A stretch of 64,000 bases of DNA from Piezodorus guildinii (taxonomy: Eukaryota; Arthropoda; Insecta; Hemiptera; Pentatomidae), in contig CM041295.1 in NCBI GenBank assembly GCA_023052935.1, positions 164,443,366 through 164,507,365 of the forward strand, given 5' to 3'. The notes below the pieces were generated by a model. The model did no database searches, had not been told where the DNA came from, and saw nothing but the letters and a program-made list of their open reading frames with translations. The translations under genes and the position numbers were made by a program. Shown here one piece after another: positions 21,826 through 33,499 of the stretch; position 1 is the stretch's first letter; the number at the start of each line of letters is the position of its first letter.

Positions 21826-23335
21826 TATTATTATTATTATTTCACGACGCTACAACCCGGTCACGGGTCTTGGTCTCCTCCAACCGCCTCCTCCAATCAT
21901 CACGTTCTTGAGCCGATGCCATCCAGCTCCTAACTCCCAGCAACACGCGAGCGTCCGCTGCCACACCATCCGACCATCTCAACCTTGGTCTTCCTCTTCT
22001 TCTTATCCCATGGATCGGCTGAGTGAGCAATATTTTGGGCATTTCTCCATTTTCCATTCTGGCAATATGCCCTGCGTATCTTAGGCGTCTTAACTGCATT
22101 GCTCGGACCACATCACCTTCTCCAAAAGCATTGTAGAGGTCCTGATTTGTGCGCCGCTTCCACTCCTCTCCAACTTTCACTCCTCCAAAAATAAGGCGGA
22201 GAACTTTCCTTTCAAAAATTAGGAGTTCCTTCTCGGTCGCCTTTGAAGTCGCCCAACACTCTGATCCATATAGCAGTGCGGGACGCACCAATGTCTTATA
22301 GAGGTGGAGCTTGGTCTGTCTGGAGAGTATCCACCTGGTTAGCTGCTTGCCTAACCCAAAGTAGCATTTGTTAGCTGCAGTTATTCTTCTTCTTATCTCA
22401 ATATCGGGATTATTATCTTGCGTGACCACTGATCCCAGGTTGGTGAACTCTGAGACCTTCTCAAACTTATGAACCCCGATAGTGACTGTCTCGCCTAGCA
22501 TTGGGATTTCTTCCGCTACCATATATTTTGTTTTGGACTCATTAACGTTCAGTCCAAGTCTGCTGGCAGGACCCATCAGAGCCAGAAAGGCATCCGTCAC
22601 GGACTGTAGAGAGCGTCCCACAATGTCTATGTCGTCTGCGTAAGCGAACAGCTGGACAACTCTAGTAAATATATTTCCTTCTCTTCCGCGTAAACCAGCA
22701 TCTCTTACGGCCTCCTCAAGTCCTAGATTAAACAGCAAACAGGCTAGTGCATCCCCTTGTCGGAGTCCTTTATCCGCACGAAATTCCTTGGACCTGTCAC
22801 CATTTACTCTCACCATACATCTCACTTCCTTCATGGTAAGCTTTATCAAGCGTATAAGTTTCTCAGGTATATTAAATTCTCTGAGGGCAATGTACAGCTC
22901 TTCTCGTATTATGCTGTCATACGCTGCTTTGAAATCTATAACCTCTTCTTCATCAGGAGGTTCAATATCTATCCCTTGTTCTCCCGCTTGTATTCTGTTG
23001 ATTTCTTCTGCCTCTTGATTGTCTAGTTCATCATGAGAGTCTAGTTCTCTTGGATTGAGAAGGTCATTGAAATAATCCCTCCATTCGTCAAGAACTTCAG
23101 ACTTGTTGGTCAACAAGTTTCCATGTTTATCCTTACAAGACATCACTTTACTAAGGTATTGCTTTCTTCCCTTATAGACCAATCTGAAGAAATCCCTACT
23201 TTCTTCGCTGTAGTGGAGCATTTCAATTGTTTTCAGTTCCTCGCTCTCTTTCTGTCGTTTCTTCTTCCGCTGTAAATGCTTCTCTTCTTTTCTATCGATA
23301 TTCATCAACAGACCTCCTTTTGGTTGCCCTAATCA
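21826..23335 (-). mobile_element. 5'-truncated RTE-like non-LTR retrotransposon
   Basis: The minus-strand body starts near 23,335 and ends with a very short 3' tail, (AATAAT)n at 21,826-21,841, right after the stop codon. A minimal 3' UTR with a simple-repeat tail is typical of RTE-like elements. The single ORF is described separately. No clear target duplication was found. Confidence 0.75.
21842..23308 (-). pseudogene. RTE-like reverse transcriptase ORF with internal deletion
   Basis: An open frame of 488 codons. The N-terminal part (residues about 1-125) is the lysine-rich region before the RT (RDFFRLVYKGRKQYLSKVMS, NKSEVLDEWRDYFNDLL). At residue about 125 it jumps from an acidic PPDEEEVI to the DFKAAYDSI block, so the RT finger motifs that normally lie between (the PG-DGI and YRGI-type blocks) are missing without loss of frame. 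Later blocks are present: KGLRQGDALACLLFN, the FAYADDIDIVG catalytic block, a GSECWA thumb-type block, RLRYAGHIARM and RRGRPRLRW at the tail. The missing finger blocks should make it catalytically dead. No 5' endonuclease is present. Confidence 0.85.
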
Positions 23336-23652
23336 TTATGAAATATACTCAAGCAATAACATAAACAAAAAATAGCCACTTTAATATGATACGTGAACAG
23401 TAGGAGAATATTAATACAGAGGCATAACAAAAACAATAATTAAGAAGAAAGGTCAAGTTTCTGTAAATTAAATCTAAATGGATACTACTTTGACATTTTA
23501 TGATGATCTAATATATAATCAAAATCATCTAATAACCCTAATGCCACCTAATCAATTAAATTTGATAAAATTAATATTATTGTTAATTCAGCTATGTAAT
23601 ATTAAGTATAGTGGATTGGTAAGTACGTCCCCACAATCGGATGCCATTTAAA
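23336..23652. other. AT-rich spacer
   Basis: Nothing supported between the RTE-like element and R-A copy 2. Confidence 0.6.
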
Positions 23653-24241
23653 TGCTATGTTTTTGCCCTCCTGCTTTTCTAAGGCAGCGGTACCTTTAAA
23701 AACTAGCTTACTTAATATATTTAATCTATATATATATATATACTATATTTAATGATACCATTGGATTTCCTTTCCAAAGGTATCGTGTTTACCAATCCAA
23801 GAGGTGGCATGCAGGTAAGATTAAACAAGATTCAATCAATACGTTATTATAATTATTAACGTACATATATAAATTATATTAATACATTGCCTAGAACTTT
23901 GATTGAGAATACTGAGGGACATTTTCACTACTACGTTTGCCATAAAATATTACAAATAACGAGATACCTTTAAAACACTGTCGGCTGACGAAGGTGGAAT
24001 CATCTTAAGACGTCCATTCTCTTCTCCATCCTCCAGCTGCTCTCAGAACCCCGACGGCCACCTCCTCTTCTTGTAGATGGAACCCGACTTACTCTTCTTG
24101 AGGATGAAACTTGAATCGCCGCCGCTGGGAGAAACCACCAGGGGTCTCTGATACCGCTGGGGGGCCCATACCGATGGGAAATCTAGGGGGCTGGGTAAAC
24201 ACCTTTTGAACATTTGCCGCCCTAATCTTATAAAGGCATAT
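23653..24241 (+). repeat. R-A interspersed repeat, copy 2
   Basis: Nearly the same as copy 1 over the first 450 bp and the last 120 bp, but lacks about 150 bp that copy 1 has around 17,530-17,680. It shares the TGCTATG start and the AAAGGCATA end. Confidence 0.75.
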
Positions 24242-26149
24242 CAATACATATTTAGCTATTGTATACCTTCTTTCTAACATTATAAAGTTTCTACAACTAT
24301 TTAAAAACATAAAAAATAAGTTAAAAGTAAGTAAATTACAGGATGATAGTGGGTTCCGAATACTTTTGACACTCGCTGTATTTATATAGTCAACTCTGAC
24401 AGACAGCTTTTCCCATTTCTACAAATGTTTTTTACTTACTTTGAAAATGTGTTTAAGTTTTTATTTTTCGAGAAAAATTATTCTTATTCATTCAAACCCT
24501 GATAAATATTTGGGGGCATGGTCTAATTTCGTGCCAACCTGCTGGAGCATTTATGGATGTCTTGTACAACCTCACTCAAAATATTAGTCACTTCCGCCTC
24601 ATTTTAGATTAAAGATGTTGGCTCCCCTTTAGCGCGGTGTCTTAAGTGTTGGAAGAAAACGATAGAAATGCCGAATAACGGGCTTGGAGAAACGAACTTA
24701 TTTTAAATAATCCGTTCATGGTAGTTGGGTTAGAGCACCGAGAAAGTAATATGATAACGAGTTAATGAATGATTTCATTGGCTCTGATATTAGACTTTTG
24801 TGTTTACATCGTAAGTTTAATATTAGATCATTCTAAAATAAGGGCGTTCAGTCAGGCAAAGTCTTTTCATAGCCCGACAAATGAAAAAAAAAAGAACAAG
24901 AAAAAAAAAACAGAAAAGGACATTATTTATTTTCATTATAATGAAGGCGAGCGTAGGGTTGTTGTCGGCTTCTGGCACTGCTTTGAGGATAGCGGATTGA
25001 TACGGCTGGTAGTTGGCACCACTTGGGGCTATCTTAGCATCCACCGTACATACTTTCTAAATAGGTTAATACAAATCGACTATCATCCACGAAAAATAAA
25101 TTTCACCTTCAACTACAGTTTTAAGAGTAAACTAAACTCAATGCTAACGAATTATTGAAAGCACCTATCAATTATATATATTTTAAACCATTTAATGATA
25201 TTTATACAAAACATTATTTTAAAAATATAACCAATTAAAGATATTGAAAAGATTGTAGTGTTTATTTATGTTCCAAGTCTTGCTATGTCCTTCGGGTTGA
25301 ACTACACTACTAAACTACTAAAACTAAGTTTACAAAAAAAATCAAAATATGGAGTATATAGGAGTCTTTATCATATAGCAATTTATCATTTTCTAAATTT
25401 AATTAATGTATAAGTTCGAGAGTACATGACATTATTAGATGTACATAAAAGATGCATACATACATGCGTACATGCATAAATATATTTACGGGTCTTGAGG
25501 TTAAATAAATAATTGACAACTATATTTTAACGACGTTTTGACAATTTATTTTTATTGAACAATAATACAACTTGCCACACCCAAGAGCAATATTAATGCT
25601 GCAAACGTCCATCCATACTATATACACAAAATGAACAAGATAACAGATGAAAAATAAATCATTCTTAAACAAATGAGTGATTCTAGTAGACTTGAGGGCG
25701 GCTGGCGTCGGTCGTATTGCAGAAATAAATGTTTAAGAATAGAAAAGCCGTACCAAATCTTTCCAGCTGTTTGGAGACGAGCCAGCCAAGACATTTCAGT
25801 TCTCGCTCATTCCATATTAGCAAGCCGTATTATAATAATAGGAGGGAATCATAGCCTAGCTCTGTGTCAAGGGCAAATTCATCGGCCACTCCATGGTTCG
25901 CGTCTTAAAAATAGTGGACAGTGGATCGCTGAATCAGCCGATCCAAAAGAATCCCTCCTACCGATTTAAATAGATGACTTTTTTAGTCTGTGGGAATCAA
26001 GAATACCATTCATTACCTTTGTCAGTATATTCAATAGAGTTTATCTTGATCTATGCCTTAGGGTAAAAAATATCGGAAATCCTGGACATGTTTGATCACT
26101 AAATAAAGCATAGACAAAATAAGATCTTTTAAGAGTTTTGTATGTCGGG
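24242..26149. other. Unassigned AT-rich region
   Basis: No recognisable element. Open frames such as 24,769-25,158 and 25,673-25,969 (plus) show no motif and are not called. An A-rich low-complexity stretch lies near 24,880-24,920. Confidence 0.5.
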
Positions 26150-26490
26150 GGAAGGCAACACAGGCCCATGCAGGGTGATGAGTTCGTTGCCTGGTGGGGA
26201 GTGTGTTGTTTCTAAAGATGATCAGACTATAACGGTAGGTACACGCCAGATAATAATGAATACTGGCTTATTAGACCGGCGACGCGACTGACTGAGAGGC
26301 GCTGGGATCTCCTGGCGCCGGGGTTTGATTCGGAGTTCCCAGGGGCAGTATGTAAATATTGTATATATGTATGAATGTGGCCAAGATTATTATAATTTAT
26401 TTAGGCTTATTATTTTTATAGCATTAATACTCATTGCCCAATATTGTGGCTGATAGTATTATTTCTAAATAAAACAATTTAAAAAATAAA
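26150..26490 (+). mobile_element. Jockey-like 3' UTR fragment
   Basis: Shares a GC-richer block with the 3' UTR of element L at 60,350-60,440 (GAGAGGCGCTGGGATCTC followed by a TTGTATATAT stretch). It then continues AT-rich to a CTAAATAAAACAATTT end near 26,490. No coding part of ORF2 is recognisable, so it is a 5'-truncated 3' end. Confidence 0.55.
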
Positions 26491-27429
26491 TAATTATGTG
26501 TGACTGGTGGTCTGGGATAGGGAAATTACCATTACAGTACCCTATATACTGAGCCAACCTGCCCTTTTGCCTTAAAATATACCAAATATGGATTAATTAA
26601 ATATAATAGAGAAGTAATGACAATAATGATTAATCCTACATTACACTCCTACCCACACTAATCATCAAAATTTTGATTAAAACGACTAATAAAGCTCTGT
26701 ATGTTTTTTAAAGTAAAATAAATAAAAAATGGTTGGCGTAAATGGTCTACTTCTCCTTCGTGATTCGTGCATACCATGTGTCCCTCAACTCTAGCTCCTA
26801 GAACTCCGAATCTCTCTTTCCCTTAACGTCTCGTACCACTAAGGATATTCTACTGATACTGCAATAGCCGCTATATTTGATTTTCCACTTCTTCTCTGCA
26901 ACCTTGTCTATCAGTTTTGCGAGTTTTCTTTCGATAAAAAATTGGAGATGAGGCTGAACCATTAGTTTTTGTGGGGCGTTTCTATATCGTAGCAACAACT
27001 AATGCTGTGTTCAGTTCCTCACTCTTATATAAGCCATATTTTCGTTTCTTTATTAAACTCTCTCCACGAAACTCTTTTTTTTTCCTTCTTTTTTTTTGGG
27101 GGGGGGGAGATGATATGGATCACTTGCTTCATGTCAAATGTCATCGTTATAGAAATAGGAGAATGATTCCACCAAAACTGGGCCTAGGATTAAATACTAG
27201 AAGATCTTTTTATGTACACAATATCGCACAAAACATTGCCTAATCCAATTTTTCATTGATAATCGCTAAGAGTCAGCCCACTCCCATTAACAAAATTCAG
27301 CTTTCAATTAGTTTGCAGAATCCGAATGCTGTAGCTTCCATTTTCCTTGCAATACATGGTAGATAGCTTATAGTAATGATACCATACCAACATATATTAC
27401 AAACTAGTGCGGGATAATTTTTTAATCCA
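26491..27429. other. Unassigned region
   Basis: No coding or repeat family recognised. A T-rich run followed by nine G residues at about 27,078-27,108 is low complexity. Confidence 0.5.
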
Positions 27430-27880
27430 GAAAATTAATTTTGTAATTGAAAATATTTATTTATTCGGATACATTACAATCTGTCACAATGGACAATAAT
27501 AATATTGCTATAAGATTACATTCATGCAATATTTACAATAAATACATACAAAAGAAAAGTCAAATTACATAAAATGTAACTACAATAAATAAAGGTATAT
27601 AATAACAAAATTAATAAATTAAATAAATATTACAGTTAACAAATAAATAAACAAACTCATACTTATATACAAAATTTACAATTTGCTGGGGAACTCCGGA
27701 AGGAGTCCGCCTTCCCTCCCACTTGTGGAAGGACAAGCAGAATTCGGGGGATCCCAGCGCCTCCCTCTTAGCCGCATCACTAGTCAGAACCAGCGGATTT
27801 ATAAATTTTAATAATCCAATGAGAACGATATTTCGCAGAATTGGTCGGTTATTTGAGCCTGTTGACTCCTGCATATACAA
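27430..27880 (-). mobile_element. Jockey-like 3' end fragment
   Basis: On the minus strand it carries the AGGCGCTGGGATC block (about 27,745-27,770), a CACAAGTGGGAGGGAAGG block and an end TGACAGATTGTAATG...AATAAATAAAT that matches the 3' ends of elements K and L. It is a 5'-truncated copy in opposite orientation to the fragment at 26,150. Confidence 0.65.
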
Positions 27881-27989
27881 TTTTGGGTTATCTTGAACAA
27901 TTTATTTTGATCGCGTTCACTAAATCGAAATAATCCGTCATTTCATTAATGATAGGTTTCTGTTAGTCGGATGCGTCTTAAAATTGCCC

Positions 27990-28393
27990 TGTCAGACTAC
28001 AGCAATCAGAATGGAACCTACATGATATTAAAGCCTATTAAATTTTACATACAGCGAGTTTAATCAAAATCATATATCAAAAATGTTTGATAAAATCGTA
28101 AAAAGGTACAAAATGCATAGTATAAATGGCTTTTCTGGTTAGCCGATTTTGATGAAAAAGGTTCTGTAACATCTTGGAAGTATAGTTGTCTTAAGTATGA
28201 AATTTCAGTTTAGTACGACTTTTTGTTTTCGAGCTGGAGTTACCACACACACACGCAGATCTTTTTTCGGGACTTGGTCATTTAGAGTCAGGAGACCTAA
28301 AACGTGTATTTCCATCGAAAACTGGAATTCTAAAATTTTCGTAATCGCAATACTTTCCCTTAATATATATATCATATATAGGTAAGTGAAAGT
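27990..28393 (-). repeat. T-family copy T4 (diverged, truncated)
   Basis: A reverse-oriented copy. The ACTTTCACTTAC end (28,382-28,393 on the plus strand as GTAAGTGAAAGT) is followed on the minus strand by the GGAAAGTATTGCGAT block, a short (TG)n and the AAAATGGTCTGACAGG-like end region. Much more diverged than T1-T3, so the family has been present for a long time. Confidence 0.75.
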
Positions 28394-28994
28394 CAAAAGA
28401 GATGTGGCAAAGAGGGGATGATAAGATTTTTCATGTTTACCGATTCTTTGTCAGTATCGCATAAATAGATGAGTTGAAGTTTGGCTAAGAAGCGAACTAC
28501 CGCAAATACCCAAGCTAGAGAAAATGCGGTACCTATATTTGTCCCCTTCCTTCTAGTAGATTCCGAGAGTTCTGAGTCAGTGAGCTTGGACTGAGTATCG
28601 GTTAGGCTTTCTAGTCAGCTCAAATTAGACTATATCTGAGTTTGGAGCTACTGACTCACGCTTTTTGACTTGGCGTTTTTTCAGGCAGAATTTATCGCAA
28701 TATTATTTTAGGGTCACCTGCAACACAAATACTATTTGATAGTCTCTTAAAAATACTTTGCGTTTTATTGTAAACATCTATTTATTCCGTTTTAAATATA
28801 TATATATAAGATATGTGAAGTGGCAAAAGATAATTTTAAAAAAGTAAAGGTTATAAGTAAACTACCCATATGGTTCCAGAAATAATACTAATTTATTCAG
28901 AGATACAACCTCCTTAAATACCTTTTGGAGGTTGTTTACATTCTCAACTGGTATTAAGACTGCTACTGCCGGGTTCCAGCCCTTATTTTATATA
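28394..28994. other. Unassigned region upstream of the Dong-like element
   Basis: No gene recognised. A 9-bp perfect stem (ACAACCTCC 28,905-28,913 / GGAGGTTGT 28,927-28,935) with a 13-nt loop is present; its meaning is unknown. Confidence 0.5.
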
Positions 28995-29034
28995 TATAAC
29001 TAATAATAATAATAAAACCGCAAGGGGCAGTGAA

Positions 29035-30230
29035 GTGCGTAACTGCTGGGGCTTAACGATCCCCCGGTTCCTGATGTTTAATACACTGATCCTCCTCACC
29101 ACAACAGGACACTGCACATCAACTCTGACACAAGCACATTTACAGTACTCACCTAAGGATTACCTTCCCTTAGAAGACCTGGCAGAAGGTATAAAATGCA
29201 AAACACCCAGTAAAATGGAGTTAAGAAGTCGCAAAATTGCCTCGGACGAATCTAGAGAAAGGGCTACTCTAGAGGGTTTGGATCGACAGCCCACTTCATG
29301 GGTAAACGGTGCAAGCAGCGTCCCGATGTCGAACGGAAACGTAAGACCGGATCGTCAAGGACATATAACTAACTCTGTTTCGAGCTTGGAAGCTATTTTG
29401 TCTCCCGCACGAAGTAGTGGTCCAAATCGGCAGAGAGTTGAGCACCGACGTTTGAGATGGACCACTGAAATGAATAGAGCAGACATCCGTGCTTGCTTTC
29501 TGGCAATAGACATAGAAACTAATAAAACTGGCTACCGTAGCAAGATTGTTGTATATTGGAATGAGGTTTTCCCTCAGATCTCTGTAACGGCACAAAGACT
29601 GGCAGATCAGGTAAAGCAAATATATTGAACGCAATTTTCTCTCAGATGCTGAATTATGTGATTTAAAACGAGAACTCGGCAGTAATCAGGTACTTAACCA
29701 AGAGTTAGTAACCCAGCTGATTGATGTGAGGGTTTCCAATAACTCACAAGAAGCAGTAGTTAACATAGACCAAAAAGAAGTGTACAATAGCATTGAAGAT
29801 ATAAGAGCGCTATTGCTAGCAGAGCATATGAAATTTGAAGGTATCTCGTTAGAAAATAGGCCAATAATTTCAAAGGTACCATACGCTAAGAAAACAGTAG
29901 ACATTGTTCGAGCAGTTGATCTGCTTTTGTCAGAATACATAGCACCTGATTCAGATATAAATGAAATTCGCCATTGGATATATGTTGGAGCGAAATCAGT
30001 GGCTAGCAACTTAGGTCTAATTAAGAAGGATCAATCATCAATTCATTCAACTACTGAAGAAAATAAAATAAAAGATAATGGTAAATTAGCATCCTGGAAA
30101 AGAAGACTAAAGAATAAAATCGATGGGATCCGCAAAGATATAGGAATCTTGACAAATTACCTAAGGAACCCCAGCACAGCAACATTTAAACTAAGGAAAA
30201 AGTGGAAGAAATCGTAGTTTTACATATAGG
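29035..30230 (+). pseudogene. Dong-like ORF, N-terminal region (frameshifted)
   Basis: The first frame (29,035-29,628) starts at an alternative codon; the first ATG is 13 codons in. It ends at a TGA in QVKQIY. A shifted frame continues with NFLSDAELCDLKREL and then (29,726-30,217) a segment ending WKRRLKNKIDGIRKDI, a basic helical stretch typical of the region before the RT in R4-type proteins. No N-terminal zinc finger is visible. The exact start of the original ORF is not resolved. Confidence 0.65.
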
Positions 30231-31370
30231 TGCTGTTCAAGAATCTGAATTAAATGATAAATTAAAACTTTATTTAGATGATAGAAAGCAAAATTGGCTG
30301 TATATGCTAACAGGTTAAGCAGATATACTGAGGCAGAAAAAAGACGAAGGCAAAATTTTATGTTTATATCGAAGCAGAAGGTCTTCTATAAATCATTAAA
30401 TCATCAACAGAACACTGAGACTTCAAATTTCAATGAGAATGAATTGGAAGATTTCTGGTCGAAAATATGGGAAGATCCTAAGAAAAATAACTTTAATGGG
30501 AGCTGGATAGATAAGATTAAGGTAAAGGCGCGCTCAGTTTCACCAATAGAAGCAATTTCGATAAATGAAGGCGATATCCAACAATCAGTTAAAAGAATGA
30601 AAAATTGGAAATCACCTGGCCCTGATAAGATTCATAATTATTGGTTAAAATACTTTACTAGTGCCCATAAAGTATTAGCTTCCTATTACCAAAAACTGCT
30701 GGCCAATACTATTACTCCACCAGAAGACTTCTGTAAAGGTATAACTTATTTAATCCCTAAATCGGCTAAGAATTAGCTTGCTTCTAAAGATATTCGACCT
30801 ATCACCTGCCTGAATGGGGTTTATAAACTACTATCATCTATGATCAGTAGCAAATTATCATATCATATCGACAAGTACGTGTATGATATCATCACAAAGG
30901 AACAACTAGGTTGTAAGAAAATTGCCAAAGGATGCAAAGAACTATTAGTAATAGGCTCTTTCATAACATCCCAAATAGCAAAGAAAGAACAAAACGCATC
31001 TATAGCCTGGATAGATTATCAAAAGGCGTATGACTCTGTCCCACATGGATGGCTAATAGAAGTATTAAACATCTATAAAGTAGATCGTAACATTATAGAT
31101 TTATTAGAGCGTCTAATGAAAACGTGGGAGGTGAACTTGCACCTACCTAACCTTAGAAGTTCCAAATTGTGCATACCAATAAACAGAGGAATATTTCAAG
31201 GTGACTCGTTAAGTCCGCTGTTGTTCTGTCTGGCTTTAAATCCTCTTAGTGAATTATTGAATGATTCTGGAATAAGTTACAAACTTAATAATAGTGGAAC
31301 TTTAATGTCTCATGCTCTTTACATGGATGATTTCAAATTGTACGCAAAAGGTGACAAAGAGCTAAAAAGG
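30231..31370 (+). pseudogene. Dong-like RT core, tandem copy 1
   Basis: A 1140-bp unit. It holds KRMKNWKSPGPDKIHNYWLK (RT block 1), a stop at 30,774 just before the DIRPITCLNGVYKLLSS block, an IDYQKAYDSVPHGWL catalytic block, GIFQGDSLSPLLFCLALNPLS, and the LYMDDFKLYAK catalytic block at about 31,315-31,345. The same stop is in copy 3, so it is older than the duplication. The unit ends GACAAAGAGCTAAAA and runs straight into copy 2. Confidence 0.85.
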
Positions 31371-32349
31371 TGCTGTTCAAGAATCTGAATTAAATGATAA
31401 ATTAAAACTTTATTTAGATGATAGAAAGCAAAATTGGCTGTATATGCTAACAGGTTAAGCAGATATACTGAGGCAGAAAAAAGACGAAGGCAAAATTTTA
31501 TGTTTATATCGAAGCAGAAGGTCTTCTATAAATCATTAAATCATCAACAGAACACTGAGACTTCAAATTTCAATGAGAATGAATTGGAAGATTTCTGGTC
31601 GAAAATATGGGAAGATCCTAAGAAAAATAACTTTAATGGGAGCTGGATAGATAAGATTAAGGTAAAGGCGCGCTCAGTTTCACCAATAGAAGCAATTTCG
31701 ATAAATGAAGGCGATATCCAACAATCAGTTAAAAGAATGAAAAATTGGAAATCACCTGGCCCTGATAAGATTCATAATTATTGGTTAAAATACTTTACTA
31801 GTGCCCATAAAGTATTAGCTTCCTATTACCAAAAACTGCTGGCCAATACTATTACTCCACCAGAAGACTTCTGTAAAGGTATAACTTATTTAATCCTGAT
31901 AGCTTAAAGGATGCAAAGAACTATTAGTAATAGGCTCTTTCATAACATCCCAAATAGCAAAGAAAGAACAAAACGCATCTATAGCCTGGATAGATTATCA
32001 AAAGGCGTATGACTCTGTCCCACATGGATGGCTAATAGAAGTATTAAACATCTATAAAGTAGATCGTAACATTATAGATTTATTAGAGCGTCTAATGAAA
32101 ACGTGGGAGGTGAACTTGCACCTACCTAACCTTAGAAGTTCCAAATTGTGCATACCAATAAACAGAGGAATATTTCAAGGTGACTCGTTAAGTCCGCTGT
32201 TGTTCTGTCTGGCTTTAAATCCTCTTAGTGAATTATTGAATGATTCTGGAATAAGTTACAAACTTAATAATAGTGGAACTTTAATGTCTCATGCTCTTTA
32301 CATGGATGATTTCAAATTGTACGCAAAAGGTGACAAAGAGCTTAAAAGG
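31371..32349 (+). pseudogene. Dong-like RT core, tandem copy 2 with 161-bp net deletion
   Basis: Same as copy 1 by eye except that sequence after TATTTAATCC (about 31,896) is replaced by a short TGATAGCTT joint that resumes at AAAGGATGC. This removes the second RT block and the region around the shared stop. The unit is therefore 979 bp. One further substitution is visible near its end (GAGCTTAAA). Confidence 0.85.
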
Positions 32350-33489
32350 TGCTGTTCAAGAATCTGAATTAAATGATAAATTAAAACTTTATTTAGATGA
32401 TAGAAAGCAAAATTGGCTGTATATGCTAACAGGTTAAGCAGATATACTGAGGCAGAAAAAAGACGAAGGCAAAATTTTATGTTTATATCGAAGCAGAAGG
32501 TCTTCTATAAATCATTAAATCATCAACAGAACACTGAGACTTCAAATTTCAATGAGAATGAATTGGAAGATTTCTGGTCGAAAATATGGGAAGATCCTAA
32601 GAAAAATAACTTTAATGGGAGCTGGATAGATAAGATTAAGGTAAAGGCGCGCTCAGTTTCACCAATAGAAGCAATTTCGATAAATGAAGGCGATATCCAA
32701 CAATCAGTTAAAAGAATGAAAAATTGGAAATCACCTGGCCCTGATAAGATTCATAATTATTGGTTAAAATACTTTACTAGTGCCCATAAAGTATTAGCTT
32801 CCTATTACCAAAAACTGCTGGCCAATACTATTACTCCACCAGAAGACTTCTGTAAAGGTATAACTTATTTAATCCCTAAATCGGCTAAGAATTAGCTTGC
32901 TTCTAAAGATATTCGACCTATCACCTGCCTGAATGGGGTTTATAAACTACTATCATCTATGATCAGTAGCAAATTATCATATCATATCGACAAGTACGTG
33001 TATGATATCATCACAAAGGAACAACTAGGTTGTAAGAAAATTGCCAAAGGATGCAAAGAACTATTAGTAATAGGCTCTTTCATAACATCCCAAATAGCAA
33101 AGAAAGAACAAAACGCATCTATAGCCTGGATAGATTATCAAAAGGCGTATGACTCTGTCCCACATGGATGGCTAATAGAAGTATTAAACATCTATAAAGT
33201 AGATCGTAACATTATAGATTTATTAGAGCGTCTAATGAAAACGTGGGAGGTGAACTTGCACCTACCTAACCTTAGAAGTTCCAAATTGTGCATACCAATA
33301 AACAGAGGAATATTTCAAGGTGACTCGTTAAGTCCGCTGTTGTTCTGTCTGGCTTTAAATCCTCTTAGTGAATTATTGAATGATTCTGGAATAAGTTACA
33401 AACTTAATAATAGTGGAACTTTAATGTCTCATGCTCTTTACATGGATGATTTCAAATTGTACGCAAAAGGTGACAAAGAGCTAAAAACA
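32350..33489 (+). pseudogene. Dong-like RT core, tandem copy 3
   Basis: Full-length like copy 1, including the in-frame TAG-type stop at 32,893. After GACAAAGAGCTAAAA it continues into the normal downstream part of the element (ACATGATTCATATGG), with a one-base frameshift at the joint relative to the expected reading. Confidence 0.85.
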
Positions 33490-33499
33490 TGATTCATAT

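Noticed and set aside
25673..25969. 98-codon plus-strand ORF
   Set aside because: No recognisable domain, no homologous copy in the window and no gene signals around it.
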